64,000 nucleotides of DNA. It comes from Euphorbia lathyris. Its lineage: Eukaryota; Streptophyta; Magnoliopsida; Malpighiales; Euphorbiaceae. Below are positions 1-11,570 of the stretch, one piece after another. The stretch covers positions 61,341,756-61,405,755 of the forward strand of contig NC_088911.1 of assembly GCF_963576675.1 (NCBI RefSeq), in the 5' to 3' direction. The notes under the pieces were generated by a model, which ran no database searches, was not told the origin of the DNA, and worked only from the letters and a program-made list of their open reading frames with translations. Each line of letters begins with the position of its first letter. The stretch's first letter is position 1. The translations under genes were made by a program, and so were the position numbers.

Positions 1-238
1 ATTCAACCTCAGCTTTAACAACTGACTGGCCAGCAACAACTTTCACAGGTATAAACGGGCCCTGGACTATAGATAGCCAGACACTCATGTTTGTAGCTTG
101 AATGAAGTTTTTCATCCTATTCTTCCAAAAGGTATAGTTTGACCCGAAGAATAGGGGAGGCCTGGTAATGGACAGTCCCTCAGGTAATATCTGAGTTGTC
201 TGGTTTCCAGGGAGAAACCGAGTGCTGTTTTCGCCCAT
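1..238 (-). CDS. Copia gag polyprotein, N-terminal fragment
   Basis: An ATG at 238-236 opens a frame that runs without a stop to the window edge (79 codons). The early residues include the motif TRPPLFFGSNYTFWKNRM, characteristic of copia gag N-termini (a polar, Pro-rich lead-in, then a Tyr/Trp-containing helix). The segment ending VQGPFIPVK is also typical. Gag would form the cytoplasmic virus-like particle that packages element RNA. The start lies 49 bases downstream of the primer-binding site, as expected for the first ORF. The fragment is too short to judge whether the full polyprotein is intact. Confidence 0.75.
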   Translation of the reverse strand, partial: MGENSTRFLPGNQTTQILPEGLSITRPPLFFGSNYTFWKNRMKNFIQATNMSVWLSIVQGPFIPVKVVAGQSVVKAEVE

Positions 239-286
239 GGTATGGATCAACTCAAGGTTGTTAGACCTTTAGTAGTGAGCTTTTAG

Positions 287-298
287 GCTCTGATACCA
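287..298 (-). promoter_or_regulatory. Primer-binding site (initiator Met tRNA type)
   Basis: The minus strand reads TGGTATCAGAGC, complementary to the 3' end of initiator Met tRNA, the usual minus-strand primer of plant copia elements. It sits two bases inside the LTR boundary at 301. Confidence 0.85.
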
Positions 299-300
299 CT

Positions 301-1630
301 TGTTGGTCCCTTGTAAGGTTGCAAATATAGTTCCAAGGGGGGGTTAGGAACTATTTTACCTTTTTTAAAATAAATTGGGCAGATTTCTTTTCTTCAAGAA
401 AAGTTTATCTAACAGCGGCGCTTACCACTCAGCAAGACACTGGCTTAGTCAACTAGTGACTAGGACAGCTTCGTTGCTTAGGTCAGGAAATAGCACTTAG
501 AGTCTATTCCTGAACCTTCTCGTTGGTAGCGCACAACTCAGCTTGACCTCTTTTACTTGGTCAGTTTTAGTTTGTTTTAAGCAAGCAATATGAATAAGGA
601 GTTAAGGTTTAGAAATACTTCACTCAGCAGATTTATCCAGGTTCGGCTTCTTCTAAGCCTACGTCCTGTCCCCGGAACACCTCCGAGATTTCAAATCCTC
701 TACTGAGCTCTTTAAAGGTACAGCCTCAAACCTTTTACAATATCAGCAATTGAGTATGACAAGAGTACCTTCCTCTATACTTCTACTCAATCCTAATCTC
801 TCCGCTGAGTACTTAAAACCGAGTACTCAGCCTCTCCTTTCTACTTCTAAAAATGATAAAGATTTTGTCCTAAACAACAATTGCTAGAACACTTTAGATG
901 ATTGAAAAACAATCACTCTAGACTTTTACACAAATGAATAGACTTTGTAGTGTAAGAACTTTGCTTTGCTTTTGATGGAGAACTTTTGTATACGTTTGGT
1001 CAGCGTAGCGGCTCTTGCTCAAAGTTCTCTGCAGAATGTGGATTCTGAATGGACTATTTATTTCGAATTTCGAAATAACCGTTGGAGAGAAACAGCTACA
1101 GGTCGCTTTCACTGAGTCTGCCAGCAGTTCTCGTTAGCCAATCAGATTCCAGCGTCTTCTGTTCTTCGGTCAGTGAGTCAATATGTTCCACCATTTTGGG
1201 TAATGTCAACCAGACAGCTTGTTGTGTCTTCTGACCTTTACCTAATGAGGAAATACTTTGTCTGGAAGCTGTCTTATGGTCAGTAGCTGTCTTGCACGTT
1301 TTGTCGAGACAGCTCAGCAGCTTCATACCGAAGTTGTCTACGTGGATCTTCTCGATCCTTCTTTACTCAGCATGCGTTTCATCACTTTAACGGCGACGTT
1401 TTGGAGATACGCGGGCTGAGTGATCTTTGGCTTGTTTGACTTGGGCCTTGATTTCCATATAGGGCTTGAGCCTTATGATCTTTATGTCTTATGATAAATT
1501 ATAAACTCAACATTGAACAAACACATTAGTAACACTAAATCAAAGCATTTAAACTTAGTGTGTTATAGAATATTTACTTTCACTTAATTAATTTTGTCAA
1601 ATCAAAATCCTGTGGAAAGGTGTTTCAACA
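301..1630 (-). repeat. 5' LTR of the SIRE-like copia element (1330 bp)
   Basis: The edges are TGTTGG at 301 and CAACA ending at 1630, giving the TG...CA inverted ends of an LTR. The inner boundary is fixed by the primer-binding site and the outer one by interruption of an Athila env-like reading frame. It has no credible coding content; short ORFs inside it carry no recognisable motif. Confidence 0.8.
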
Positions 1631-1954
1631 ACGTACTCGTCGTTTATTAGTAAAACGCACGGTACAGAAGAATTCGAGTATCCAGTCGCCTATTACTGGA
1701 AATCGCTTTTGGGCGAATTTTGTCCACCCTAGGCGCTCCATATAGCGGCTCATGTCATCAGAAATTCCAAGTTGGTTGTCAAGGAATTCATCCATATACA
1801 ACATTCCGGTGAAGAATTTGTAACGGTGATTCCAATAACGCCTTCCTTCATCGTGATTGAAGATAGGAAAAGGCGCCCTATATCGCTTGGATAAGTCTGG
1901 ACGTTTGTTGATTGAGGCAGCATTGTGCCTAGGTGATTTGTATTTGGTAGGCAT
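1631..1954 (-). pseudogene. Athila env-like ORF, N-terminal part, broken by copia insertion
   Basis: The frame starts at an ATG (1954-1952) and is open for 108 codons until it enters the copia LTR. The middle contains a YKFFTGMLYMDEFL segment and a LGWTKFAQKRFPVIGDWILE segment. Their spacing and tryptophan/aromatic pattern resemble the 'Arabidopsis retrotransposon ORF-1' domain found downstream of pol in Athila elements. The function of this protein family is not established; env-like has been proposed because of its position. Everything after the insertion point is missing from the window. An unrelated host protein is possible but less likely given the position behind an Athila-like pol. Confidence 0.6.
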
Positions 1955-2214
1955 GGTGCAAAGTTAGTGTTACTTTAGCAAAGAACGGTGTTTTGTGAAG
2001 AAAAATCAGAGTTCTGACAAAGATGAAAAGAATTGTAACAGAACCTGAATCCTCTAAGATTAATTTATAAGAGTTTAAGATGAAAAGAGGTATCTTTTTA
2101 ATTATAAAAAGGTATAAATTGCACCTTTCAGGAATGAAGAAACTTAATGTTTCAATTGCCAAGAGGTTCGTTGAAAAGGTTAGAGTGTTTCAGACCTGAT
2201 AGTGTAGGAAACAC

Positions 2215-2277
2215 GCGTGTCGCGACCGCGAATGGCAAAGCTGCGGTCGCGACACGCTGATTTCCTTGTGGAAATCA
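2215..2277. repeat. Two adjacent perfect hairpins
   Basis: GCGTGTCGCGACCGC at 2215-2229 is perfectly complementary to 2243-2257, with a 13-base loop. It is followed directly by TGATTTCC (2258-2265) pairing with GGAAATCA (2270-2277). The long arm is GC-rich and CpG-rich in a strongly AT-rich region. Confidence 0.85.
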
Positions 2278-2539
2278 GGCATCAAAGCTACCTTCTGATT
2301 CACGGTAGAGAATTTAAAAATTCACGGTATGAACAGAGAAATCCGAACCTGTTTGTGACATTCTTAAATAAAGGGATTCTCGGTAGGGAATTCTAAATTC
2401 TCGGCAGAGAATTGCCTGAAACTTCAAATTCATCTTAATTTCCTAAAAATTAAATCTAAAATCATGAAATATAAATATTTTATATATTTAAATCATAACA
2501 AAAAGTCATCTAATCATAAAAATGGGATTTTGAAAAAAA

Positions 2540-2576
2540 AAATAAAATAAAATAAAATAAAATAAAATAAAATAAA
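2540..2576. repeat. (ATAAA)n microsatellite
   Basis: About seven uninterrupted 5-bp units lie within the Athila inter-ORF region. Confidence 0.85.
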
Positions 2577-2634
2577 TGAACAAAAATATATAAATAATAA
2601 AACAAAATAAACTGTGTAAAATAAACTGAGTAAT

Positions 2635-5600
2635 TCATATGTCAGATAATCTTGTTACGAACTCAATTCCTAGTTGGGAAATATTTTCGTAATAGATCTT
2701 ACATCGATTACCATTAACTTTGAATCGAACTCCGGTAGGACCTTCCAGTTTTAAAGAACCGTAATCGAATGTTTTGACGACTAAATATGGTCCTAACCAT
2801 CTGGACTTAAGTTTTCCTGAAAATAAACGAAGTCGTGAATTAAATAACAGCACTTTATCCCCAACATTAAAGTGTTTGACTTTAATTTTGGCATCATGCC
2901 ATTTTTTCACTTTTTCTTTATAAATCTTTGCATTTTCGTAAGATAGATGACGTAACTCATCTAACTCATTCAAATTGAGCAAACGTTTCTTACCTGCTTG
3001 TCGCAAATCAAAGTTTAGTTCTCTAATAGCCCAATAGGTTTTATGTTCTAATTCGACTGGCAAATGACATGCCTTACCATACACTAAACGGTACGGAGTC
3101 ATTCCTATTGGCGTTTTAAATGCAGTACGGTATGCCCATAATGCATTATTGAGTTTAGAAGACCAATCTTTTCTAGAAGATGAAACTGTTTTCTCGAGAA
3201 TCCATTTGAGTTCTCTATTTGATATCTCCGCCTGGCCATTTGACTGAGGATGGTACGGCGTTGATACGCGGTGGCGTACTCCATATTTTTTCATAAGTGT
3301 TTCAAAACTCTTGTTTATAAAATGAGTACCGCCATCACTAATGATAACTCTTGGACAACCAAATCGACAGAATATATCGTCAAGAAAATTAATGACAACT
3401 TTAGAATCGTTCGTCGGGGTTGCAATTGCTTCAACCCACTTTGAAACATAATCAACGGCGACTAATATGTAAGTTTTACCATTGGAATGGGGAAAAGGTC
3501 CCACGAAATCTATTCCCCACATATCGAAGACTTCAACTTCTAATATGGTTGTTAGGGGCATCTCATCTTTCCTTCCTAAATTTCCTGTTCTCTGGCACTT
3601 ATCACAACGAGTGATAAATGAACGGACGTCCTTAAACATCGTAGGCCAAAAGAAACCGCTTTCAAATATTCTAGCAGCTGTCTTGTTAACTCCATTATGT
3701 CCTCCATAAGAACTAGAATGGCATTCCGACATTATGGATTCGTATTCATTTTCACCAACGCATCTCCTAATTATCCCGTCAGCACAAGTCTTGAACAAAA
3801 AGGGATCTTTCCAAAAATATTGTTTAATATCGAAGAAAAATTTCTTCTTTTGTTGGAAATCTAATCCTTCCGGAACAATATTGGCTGCAAGATAATTAGC
3901 AATATCTGCATACCAAGGTGACATGGCACTTTTTATTTGATAGAGGTGTTCATCAGGGAAATCATCTCGTATACCGGTAGTTTCACCTATAGGACCATTT
4001 TCATCTTCAAGTCTCGATAGATGATCGGCGACAAGGTTTTCAACTCCCTTTTTGTCTTTAATTTCTATATCAAATTCTTGCAACAATAAAACCCATCTAA
4101 TTAGACGTGGTTTTGCATCCTTTTTAGCAAATAAATATCTTAATGCTGCATGATCAGTATAAATAATAACTTTTGAACCTAATAAATATGACCTAAACTT
4201 GTCACATGCAAAAACTACGGCTAACATTTCTTTTTCTGTTGTGGTGTAGTTTAATTGTGCACCAGACAGTGTGTGACTTGCATAATAAATGACATGAAGT
4301 TTCTTATCTTTCCTTTGACCTAAAACACATCCGACAGCTAAATCACTTGCATCACACATAATTTCAAATGGTAGATCCCAATCGGGTTTAGCAATAACAG
4401 GTGCACTGACTAAAGCTGTTTTCAATGTTTCGAATGCTTTAACGCATTCTTCATTAAAATCAAAGGTTGAATCTTTCATGAGTAAATTAGTAAGTGGTTT
4501 GGAAATTACAGAATTTTTTTTAATAAATCTTCTGTAAAAACCAGCATGTCCTAAGAATGATCTTACTCCCTTAACAGTAGTTGGAGGGGGTAATTTCTCT
4601 ATTACTGAGGTCTTTGCTCTATCTACTTCTAATCCTTTTTCAGATATTTTGTGACCTAAAACAATTCCTTCGTCAACCATGAAATGACATTTTTCCCAAT
4701 TTAATACCAAATTTGTTTCTTCACACCTAGACAGAACTTTATCCAAGTTTTCTAGGCACGAATCAAAAGAATCTCCATAAACTGAAAAATCGTCCATAAA
4801 AACTTCCATGATATCTTTAATGAAATCATTAAAAATCGCAGTCATACAACGTTGAAATGTTGTAGATGCGTTACATAGACCAAAGGGCATTCTTCTATAT
4901 GCAAATGTTCCGTAAGGACATGTGAAGGTTGTTTTATCTTGGTCATCCGGGTAAATGTATATTTGAAAGAATCCGGAGTAACCATCAAGAAAACAGTAGA
5001 AAGCATGACCAGCTATCCTTTCGATCATTTGATCAATGAAAGGAAGAGGAAAATGATCTTTCCTAGTTGCTTTATTTAAATTTCTATAATCTATGCAAAC
5101 CCTCCAACCAGTGGTGGTTCGCGTAGGTATTAATTCACCTTCTTCATTCCTTACAACTGTTATGCCTCCCTTTTTAGGTACACAATGGATAGGACTAACC
5201 CATTCACTATCCGAAATAGGATAAATGATTCCATTGTCAAGAAGTTTAGTAATCTCATTTTTTACTACTTCTTTCATGTTCGGATTTAGGCGTCTTTGCC
5301 TATCCGCTTTAGGTGGCTTATCTTCTTCTAAGTGAATTCTATGCATTACAATACTTGGATTAATACCTTTTAAGTCAGAAATTTGCCAACCCATGCTTCC
5401 TATCCTATTTCTAACAACTTCTTTCAATTTTTCTTCTTGAACTTGTGTCAACTTGTTAGAGATAATTATAGGTAGAGAATCGCCTTCGCCTAAGAAAGCG
5501 TACCTCAAATGACTTGGTAATTCTTTAAGTTCTAATTTAGGTGGAACTACAATTGAAGGCGGAACTGGTCCATCTTCTCGAATCAAAGGTTCTGGGTCTT

Positions 5601-7587
5601 TATCTTCTAGTTCCTCACTCATTATAGGTTCTATTATTTCTTCTTTTTGAACAATGTCATTTACACATTCTTCAATTAAATCAAGTTTCATACAAGCGAA
5701 ATCCCCCATAGGATATTTCATCGCTTGATTCATATCAAACTCAATCTTATCATCACCTATTCGTAAAACTACTTTCCCTTCCGACACATCAACTAGAGCA
5801 TGTCCCGTGTTCATGAACGGTCTACCAAAGATTAGCGGACAATTTACATCATAAGCAAAATCTAAAATAACGAAATCGGTAGGAAAAATAAATTTGTCAA
5901 CTTTAACTAAAACATCCTCAATTATACCGTATGGTCTTTTAGTGGTTTGATCCGCTAATTGCAAAACCATATTGGTACGTTTGATGTCTTCTTCTAAGCC
6001 TAACTTATTAAAAATAGATAATGGCATCAAGTTAATGCTTGCTCCTAAATCACAAAGACAACTTGGGAATTCTATATCTCCCAATTTACACGGAATGGTA
6101 AAACATCCGGGATCCTTGAGTTTTGTGGGCAAATTGCTTGACACAATCGAACTACAATCTTCAGTTAGTGAAATGGATGAAATTCCTTCCCAACTGATTT
6201 TCTTTGAAATTAAATCTTTGAGGAATTTACCATAATTGGGAATTTCCGTAATTACATCCATAAACGTCAAATTAATATGCAAATTTTTAAGTTTGTCTAA
6301 AAACGTTAAAAGTTGTTTGTCATAGTCCTTGTTGCGGACTTTGTGTGAAAAAGGTGGTTTGGGTACAAACGTTTTTGTACTAGAGTCAATCGGTGCATCT
6401 TTTTGTTTTAATGTATCTTCTTTGGGCTTTGGTAAATCAGTTCCAGGTAAGGTCAAATTTCCGGGCATTTCCGGGCCTAAGTAGTTTTTCCCTGAACGAA
6501 GAGTAATAGCCTTAACATGCTCTTTCGGATTTTCTTCCGTATGGCTTGGAAGACTTCCCTCTTTGCGGGATGGAATTGATTTAGCGAGTTGTCCAATTTG
6601 AATCTCCAAATTATGGATGCTGGATGATTGGTTTTTAATAAGCTGATCGAATTTATTCTCGATCCGTTTAAAACTATCGTCGTGATTACTTATTTTTCCG
6701 CTCATAACATCAATAAATTTATCGATTTTAGAAGATAAAGTGCTAATCGTATCTCTTGATTTATTTTGATAATTATTAGTACGATTTTGATTAGCATTAA
6801 CATTATTGTTATTATTATCTCTCCAGTTAAAGTTAGGATGATTTCTCCATCCAGGATTATATGTATTGGAATAAGGGTTATTAGTTTGGTTTTGTCCTTG
6901 GACAAAGTTTACCTGTTCAATTTCACTCATACCTTCGTAATCCACATCCGTTTGGATTGGCTTGCCATTTGGATCACACGGTGCCATAAACCTATCAATT
7001 TTGTGCGACAAGGCAGAAAATTGGGCTTGCAACATCGCTACTGGATCAAGATTCACTATACCTTTAACTGATGATGTAGTTGAGGATGATGGTTTCGCTG
7101 ATGGTAGGTGTCCACGTTCCGCGGGCCACATACTGTTGTTGATTGCCATTTCCTCTAAAAGTTCTCTTGCTTGGGCAGATGTTTTCTTCATGAATAACCC
7201 TCCAGACATAGCGTCCAATGACCCTCTAGTTGTAGGATTTAGTCCATTATAAAATGTTTGCATTAAAAGTTCAGCGGGCAATTGGTGGTGTGGGCATAAA
7301 CGTTGAAGTTCTTTAAAACGTTCCCAAGATTCATAAAGAGTTTCACTATCATTTTGAGAAAAAGATGTTAACTCTTTAATGACTCTTGCGGTTTTTGCTA
7401 AAGGAAATTTTTTTGATAAAAATGCTTGGGCTAATTGCTCCCAAGTCTCAATTGATGCGGCTGGCATAGAAGTTAACCATTCTTTGGCTCGATCCTTCAA
7501 AGTAAAAGGAAAAAGGCGAAGATTGATTGCTTCTGCAGTCACATTTGGTATTTTAAAAGTGTCACAAATTTCTAAGAAATTTGTCAA
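2635..7587 (-). CDS. Athila-like gag-pol polyprotein (gag, protease, RT, RNase H, integrase)
   Basis: One uninterrupted 1650-codon frame. Domains in order: gag core at about residues 1-140 (an [11 protein letters not shown] start, then the KEWLTSMP region); aspartic protease with [11 protein letters not shown] near residue 512; reverse transcriptase with the FMDD catalytic box near 929; RNase H with CDASDLAVG near 1077 and an ADHLSRLE end; integrase with an HHCC zinc region (about 1275-1335) and a D-D-E core (WGIDFVGP about 1357, ISDGGTHF about 1415, NGQAE about 1449). The true gag start is missing: the frame is open upstream to 7611, where a stop derived from adjoining sequence intervenes, so the reported start codon (TTG) is not biological. 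No frameshift or internal stop is visible, so pol decayed little after insertion, although the element cannot be autonomous without its 5' end. Confidence 0.9.
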   Translation of the reverse strand: MTNFLEICDTFKIPNVTAEAINLRLFPFTLKDRAKEWLTSMPAASIETWEQLAQAFLSKKFPLAKTARVIKELTSFSQNDSETLYESWERFKELQRLCPHHQLPAELLMQTFYNGLNPTTRGSLDAMSGGLFMKKTSAQARELLEEMAINNSMWPAERGHLPSAKPSSSTTSSVKGIVNLDPVAMLQAQFSALSHKIDRFMAPCDPNGKPIQTDVDYEGMSEIEQVNFVQGQNQTNNPYSNTYNPGWRNHPNFNWRDNNNNNVNANQNRTNNYQNKSRDTISTLSSKIDKFIDVMSGKISNHDDSFKRIENKFDQLIKNQSSSIHNLEIQIGQLAKSIPSRKEGSLPSHTEENPKEHVKAITLRSGKNYLGPEMPGNLTLPGTDLPKPKEDTLKQKDAPIDSSTKTFVPKPPFSHKVRNKDYDKQLLTFLDKLKNLHINLTFMDVITEIPNYGKFLKDLISKKISWEGISSISLTEDCSSIVSSNLPTKLKDPGCFTIPCKLGDIEFPSCLCDLGASINLMPLSIFNKLGLEEDIKRTNMVLQLADQTTKRPYGIIEDVLVKVDKFIFPTDFVILDFAYDVNCPLIFGRPFMNTGHALVDVSEGKVVLRIGDDKIEFDMNQAMKYPMGDFACMKLDLIEECVNDIVQKEEIIEPIMSEELEDKDPEPLIREDGPVPPSIVVPPKLELKELPSHLRYAFLGEGDSLPIIISNKLTQVQEEKLKEVVRNRIGSMGWQISDLKGINPSIVMHRIHLEEDKPPKADRQRRLNPNMKEVVKNEITKLLDNGIIYPISDSEWVSPIHCVPKKGGITVVRNEEGELIPTRTTTGWRVCIDYRNLNKATRKDHFPLPFIDQMIERIAGHAFYCFLDGYSGFFQIYIYPDDQDKTTFTCPYGTFAYRRMPFGLCNASTTFQRCMTAIFNDFIKDIMEVFMDDFSVYGDSFDSCLENLDKVLSRCEETNLVLNWEKCHFMVDEGIVLGHKISEKGLEVDRAKTSVIEKLPPPTTVKGVRSFLGHAGFYRRFIKKNSVISKPLTNLLMKDSTFDFNEECVKAFETLKTALVSAPVIAKPDWDLPFEIMCDASDLAVGCVLGQRKDKKLHVIYYASHTLSGAQLNYTTTEKEMLAVVFACDKFRSYLLGSKVIIYTDHAALRYLFAKKDAKPRLIRWVLLLQEFDIEIKDKKGVENLVADHLSRLEDENGPIGETTGIRDDFPDEHLYQIKSAMSPWYADIANYLAANIVPEGLDFQQKKKFFFDIKQYFWKDPFLFKTCADGIIRRCVGENEYESIMSECHSSSYGGHNGVNKTAARIFESGFFWPTMFKDVRSFITRCDKCQRTGNLGRKDEMPLTTILEVEVFDMWGIDFVGPFPHSNGKTYILVAVDYVSKWVEAIATPTNDSKVVINFLDDIFCRFGCPRVIISDGGTHFINKSFETLMKKYGVRHRVSTPYHPQSNGQAEISNRELKWILEKTVSSSRKDWSSKLNNALWAYRTAFKTPIGMTPYRLVYGKACHLPVELEHKTYWAIRELNFDLRQAGKKRLLNLNELDELRHLSYENAKIYKEKVKKWHDAKIKVKHFNVGDKVLLFNSRLRLFSGKLKSRWLGPYLVVKTFDYGSLKLEGPTGVRFKVNGNRCKIYYENISQLGIEFVTRLSDI

Positions 7588-7680
7588 ATGGGTATTAGGA
7601 TTGACTTCACGTTAGCCGGTCACAATTACCGGCTGTAAACTTTAGTGGAAGGTCACCAAAAAGAGAGAAGAGTAGTTATT

Positions 7681-9182
7681 CTAATGTACAACCATTCGAA
7701 CTGAAGCCCGACCTTGCCAGTCTTCAAGGAGAATGTTGTGGAGGCCTGCAGGAGGCGCACCACACTCGTGATGTCCCAGGGCATATGAGCCTACGAAATT
7801 TGCCATCCAGTCAGCGGCTTGATTGCCTTCTCAGTACACATGGGTAAATTGTACCTCCCAATCTCTATCCTTTAGTAGTTTACACACACATATAAGCCAA
7901 ACAAATGGATGATGAGCTGTAATCTGGCTCTACATAAATGATATGACTGATTTTGAGTCCATCTCCATAATGATTCGTCGAAATCCCTTACCCCACGCTA
8001 ATCGTAATCCAAAATACAGACTCCATAACTCCGCCAGTAAATTCGAACATATCCCTAAGTTTACTAGGTATCCACCTCGCCAATCTCCCATACAGTCCCG
8101 AATTAGTCCACCCGCCGAGGCTGCCCCCAGGTTACCCTTACTCGCACCATCTGTATTAATTTTTACCCAATCTGTTAAAGGAGGATTCCATCTAATCAGC
8201 CTCTCTTGTTTATGCCTCGGATTCCCCTGATTTAGTTTTACCTGCAACTACACTTTCCCGTGATCGGTACAAAATGAACTCTAGCAATAACTCAGACGTC
8301 CCTCTTTCTTCAAACAGGCGGTTGTTTCGCGTCCTCCAAATCCAACATATTCCAATCGAAAAGATAACCGGACACTCCATTCCATCCAACCTCATATGGT
8401 AAGAAATATTTTCATCAATCCAATCTGTGCGATCCAATGAGAAGAAATGCATCCTCGCAGTCATAGACGATATGAGTTGTTTCCATATCCATTCTGCAAT
8501 AGTACAATCCTATAACATGTGCAGTATGCTTTCCTCCTCATCACACCAGGCGCAACCACCCTCCTCTGTCATATGTCGTCGCAGACGAACCTGATTACAC
8601 AGAATACTATTTTTTCTTACCAACCATACAAATAGCCGAATATGTTCTAGCACTTCCAGTGTCCACACTTATTTCCAATTACCTGAGTCGTCTTTCTCAC
8701 TCAGTCCCATTCTAAAACGGTCATATCCCATCTTGACTGAATAATTCCCTATCCTCGTTTCTCGCCAATACCAAGAATCATTCCTTTCATTTTCCTGAAA
8801 AATAACTACTGAGGCCAATTCATTTAGTGCATCACGTGGTAAAAGATGTTCCAGAATTTCCCAGTTCCAACTATTTCTAGTTTGCTAGTATCCGATTCAA
8901 GTCTGAATCTGGTACTGGACCCAATGCTCATGATTGCAGAGTCAAGTTCCCACTCCAGCAGTCCATCTAGAATGTCGTCTGCCGACCATTCTCTACTAAC
9001 CTGCTCGTGCTAGCTTTCAAGGTCACCGCTCCCGCCACAATGTCCTTCCAAGTTAGTGATTGACATCCTCTTGTGTGAAAAATATCAAATCCAGTACATT
9101 TTCTGCCATACTTTGTTTTAATTACCTTCACCCAAAGGGCCTTATCCTCATTCAAAACTTTCCAGCTTAATTTTCCTAGCAT
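7681..9182 (-). pseudogene. LINE-1 ORF2, C-terminal part (RNase H domain)
   Basis: The best-preserved block (about 8247-7930) reads WVKINTDGASKGN, then AELWSLYFGLRLAW and MDSKSVI. These match the D, E and D catalytic positions of the RNase H domain at the end of many plant L1 ORF2 proteins. After a frame change the same domain continues (QAADWMANF region) to a stop at 7683-7681. Upstream, 9182-8967 matches the LGKLSWKVL segment common between RT and the zinc-finger region. The fragments are separated by stops and frameshifts, so no protein can be made from this stretch. Confidence 0.7.
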
Positions 9183-9411
9183 AGCAATGTTGAAACCGTG
9201 AGTCTGATGAATCCCAAGCCCTCCTTGATTTTTTTTTCTAACAAATAGTTTCCCATTTTACCAGATATGATTTCCGATTCAATATTAAGGACCCCCATAA
9301 GAAATCCCTATTACACATATCCAGCCTTTTGCAAGTGCTCATTGGAAGAAGAGTTGTCTGCATCACATAAGACGACAATGTTGATGCAACTGCTTTAACA
9401 AGAGTAAGTCT

Positions 9412-10464
9412 TCATGCGAAGGATAAGAATTTTGATTTCCACCCAGCAAGTCGTGCATTAACTCTGTCCACCACATACTTGAAAGTGTTCTTGTTTACAC
9501 GAGAGTGAAAGAGAGGCATTCCTAAGTATCTCCCAAGGTTATCGGTTCTTTCAAACCCCAAAATGTCACAGATTCCCCTACTGACAACATCAGAAACATT
9601 TGATGAAAAGAAGACTCTAGATTTCCCAAGATTAACTTTCTGTCCTGAAAAGTTACAGAATTGGGTCATAATATTATTGATATCCACAGCTTGACTTAGC
9701 TCCACCTTTGCCATCAACACAATATCATCTGCAAAGAAAACATGTGTGAGTGACGAACCTGAACGTGAGAGTTTGATAGGCTTCCACACATCGCATTGCA
9801 CTACATAATTAATCATGTGGCTGAGGCGCTCCAAGTATAAGACGAACAAATACGGGGATAGAGGATCTCCATGTTTGAGTCCTCTAGTAGGTCTGAAACT
9901 CTGTAATTTTTCACTATTCCAAAGTACCTGCATCTCTGAAGCAGCCACACATTGTAAAATTAAATTGACCCAGTGTGAGTTCAAGCCAAGTAGGGTCAGA
10001 GTCTCCCGTGGAAAATGGCAGCTTATCCTATCATAGGCCTTTTCCAAGTCCAGTTTCAAAATCATGTCTCCCTGTCTCCCTGTCTTTCGATTCATGGAAT
10101 GAATTGCTTCTTGAACTAAAATGACATTATTAGAGATGTTCCGTCCTGGGATAAAACTGTTTTGTGTTGGACCAATTAAGTCCCCTAGGATTGGTTTAAG
10201 CCTGTTTACAATGCACTTGGTGACAATTTTATATAGTACATTGCAGAGGCTTATTGGTCGGAATTGTGAAATATATTCAGGGCACTCAATTTTTGGGATT
10301 ACTGCTATTAGCGTCTCAGACAAAGTAGGTGGAATAATTCCTGAATTGAGGACATTCAACACAAAGTCACTTACTTGTACTCCAACATGCTCCCATAGAT
10401 GTTGGTAGAAAACCGCTTGGAAACCATCTGGCCCTGGGGTCTTAAAAGGGTCCATTTCATACAA
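9412..10464 (-). pseudogene. LINE-1 ORF2, reverse transcriptase domain
   Basis: A 350-codon open block carries the plant L1 RT motifs in order: PFKTPGPDGFQAVFYQ, ISLCNVLYKIVTKCIVNRLK, NSFIPGRNI, LKLDLEKAYDRI, GLKHGDPLSPYLF and the catalytic FFADDIVL (near 9720-9738), then the LGMPLF thumb segment. The two catalytic aspartates are present, so the polymerase core itself looks intact. The frame is closed upstream and downstream by stops that belong to the same original ORF. Confidence 0.85.
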
Positions 10465-10511
10465 CGCTTAACGAACCTCTTCCACTTCAAAGCCTTTTTC
10501 TAGTTCTGCTT

Positions 10512-11570
10512 TCATTTCATCATCAATAGGTGGGAAGTTGTCCATCGTATACATATGACCTCTAATTTCCTCCTCCTCTGTGTAGAGTTTCTTAAAATAT
10601 TCCACCACCATCTCATACATGCTTTCCTTATCCCAGACCCATAAGCCATTAGCATCCTCAAGCCACCAATTTTATTTCTTCGGCATCTAATCAGTGTAGA
10701 TAGATGAAAGAAAGTTGTATTTATATCCCCGTACTTCAACCACTGAACCCTAAATTTCTGAAACCAAACCAGTTCCTCTTGTTCTAGTATCAGATTAAGC
10801 TTATTTACTAACCTTTGTTCCAACTGCAGTAGCCCAGAGTGAACAGAACGTGCCAGTGCAGCTTGCACTCCCTTGAGTCATCCATAAACTCTTCTCTTTC
10901 TAGCTTTCAAATTGCCAAAGACATCCTGATCCCAGTTCTTCAGTGTTGTCGTAATTTCCTTTAAGCTGTCATCAACCTTAGTTGTATGGTTCCAGGCTGA
11001 ATTGAAAAAAGTATTGAATTCACTATATTCGAGCCAGGCAGCCTGGAGGTGAAAAGGACGGGTATTTGGTGTTGGTACAGTCCCTAATGAATTAAGCAAG
11101 ATAGGTGTATGGTCGGAACGGTTTCTCGGTAGATGTTTGACTGAAGCTTCTAGGAAAGTCATTCTCCAGGTTGCATTACATAGGGCTCGATCCAATCAAC
11201 AGGCTACTCTGGTATGGGTTGAGGAGCCATGGTACCATGTAAAGGTCGGTCCCTAATAGCCAAGGTCGATAAGCTCCACCTTGCTAATCTAATCCGCAAA
11301 AAAATTACATCTATCCAAGGTTCGCATCGATCCCCCTTGATTTTCATAAGCTGATTTTATACAGTTAAAGTCTTTGATTAGGAGCCATGGTTGTGTAATG
11401 TGTCTTTTCAGGTCAAGAATCTTAGCGATACATTGCCTCTTTAATGCCATTTGCGGCCTAACATAGACGAAAGTTATGTCAAAACTTTTCTCTCCATCAT
11501 AACTATCAGCAGAAGTGATATGTGAGTGGAGAAACTGTTTATTTTTCAGACGTACATCCACTTTAACACG
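10512..11570 (-). pseudogene. LINE-1 ORF2, endonuclease C-terminal half and linker
   Basis: Two open stretches (11561-11289 and 11195-10878) continue the apurinic-type endonuclease that starts at 13845: an LIKDFN segment at the usual GDFN position and NRSDHTPILL, the SDH catalytic motif of the exo/endo/phosphatase fold. The stretch below (10868-10512) resembles the linker that precedes RT (WLKYGDINTTFFH). Stops and at least one frameshift interrupt it. The GDFN position reads KDFN, a substitution in a normally conserved motif. Confidence 0.75.

Larger units (their letters stand above)
1..1630 (-). mobile_element. SIRE-like Ty1/copia retrotransposon, 5' end (continues beyond left edge)
   Basis: On the minus strand the order is LTR (1630 to 301), a two-base spacer, a TGGTATCAGAGC primer-binding site, then a gag start codon, the canonical 5' end of a copia element. 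The remainder of gag-pol and the 3' LTR lie outside the window. The gag N-terminus resembles the SIRE lineage, but that assignment is from memory of the family. The insertion point is within the env-like ORF of the neighbouring Athila-like element, so this is the younger of the two. The predicted target duplication is ACGTA (1631-1635); its partner copy is off the window. Confidence 0.8.
1955..2634 (-). other. Athila pol to env-like inter-ORF region
   Basis: About 680 bp with no supported ORF. It holds a strong hairpin (2215-2257), a second short hairpin (2258-2277), several copies of a short motif around TTCTCGGTAG...GAATT (2300-2415) and an A-rich (ATAAA)n microsatellite at about 2540-2576. 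Confidence 0.6.
1631..7611 (-). mobile_element. Athila-like Ty3/gypsy retrotransposon, truncated at both ends
   Basis: A single open gag-pol frame (2635-7587) is followed on the minus strand by about 680 bp of non-coding DNA and then an env-like ORF (1631-1954), the gag-pol-env-like order of the Athila lineage. The 3' part is cut off by the copia insertion at 1630. The gag N-terminus, primer-binding site and 5' LTR are missing, replaced at about 7612 by the 3' end of a LINE. I found no continuation on the far side of that LINE, so a deletion accompanied or followed its insertion, or the junction is something other than a simple insertion. Confidence 0.8.

Noticed and set aside
5972..7615. Plus-strand ORFs opposite the Athila gag-pol
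   Set aside because: Shadows of a well-supported minus-strand polyprotein.
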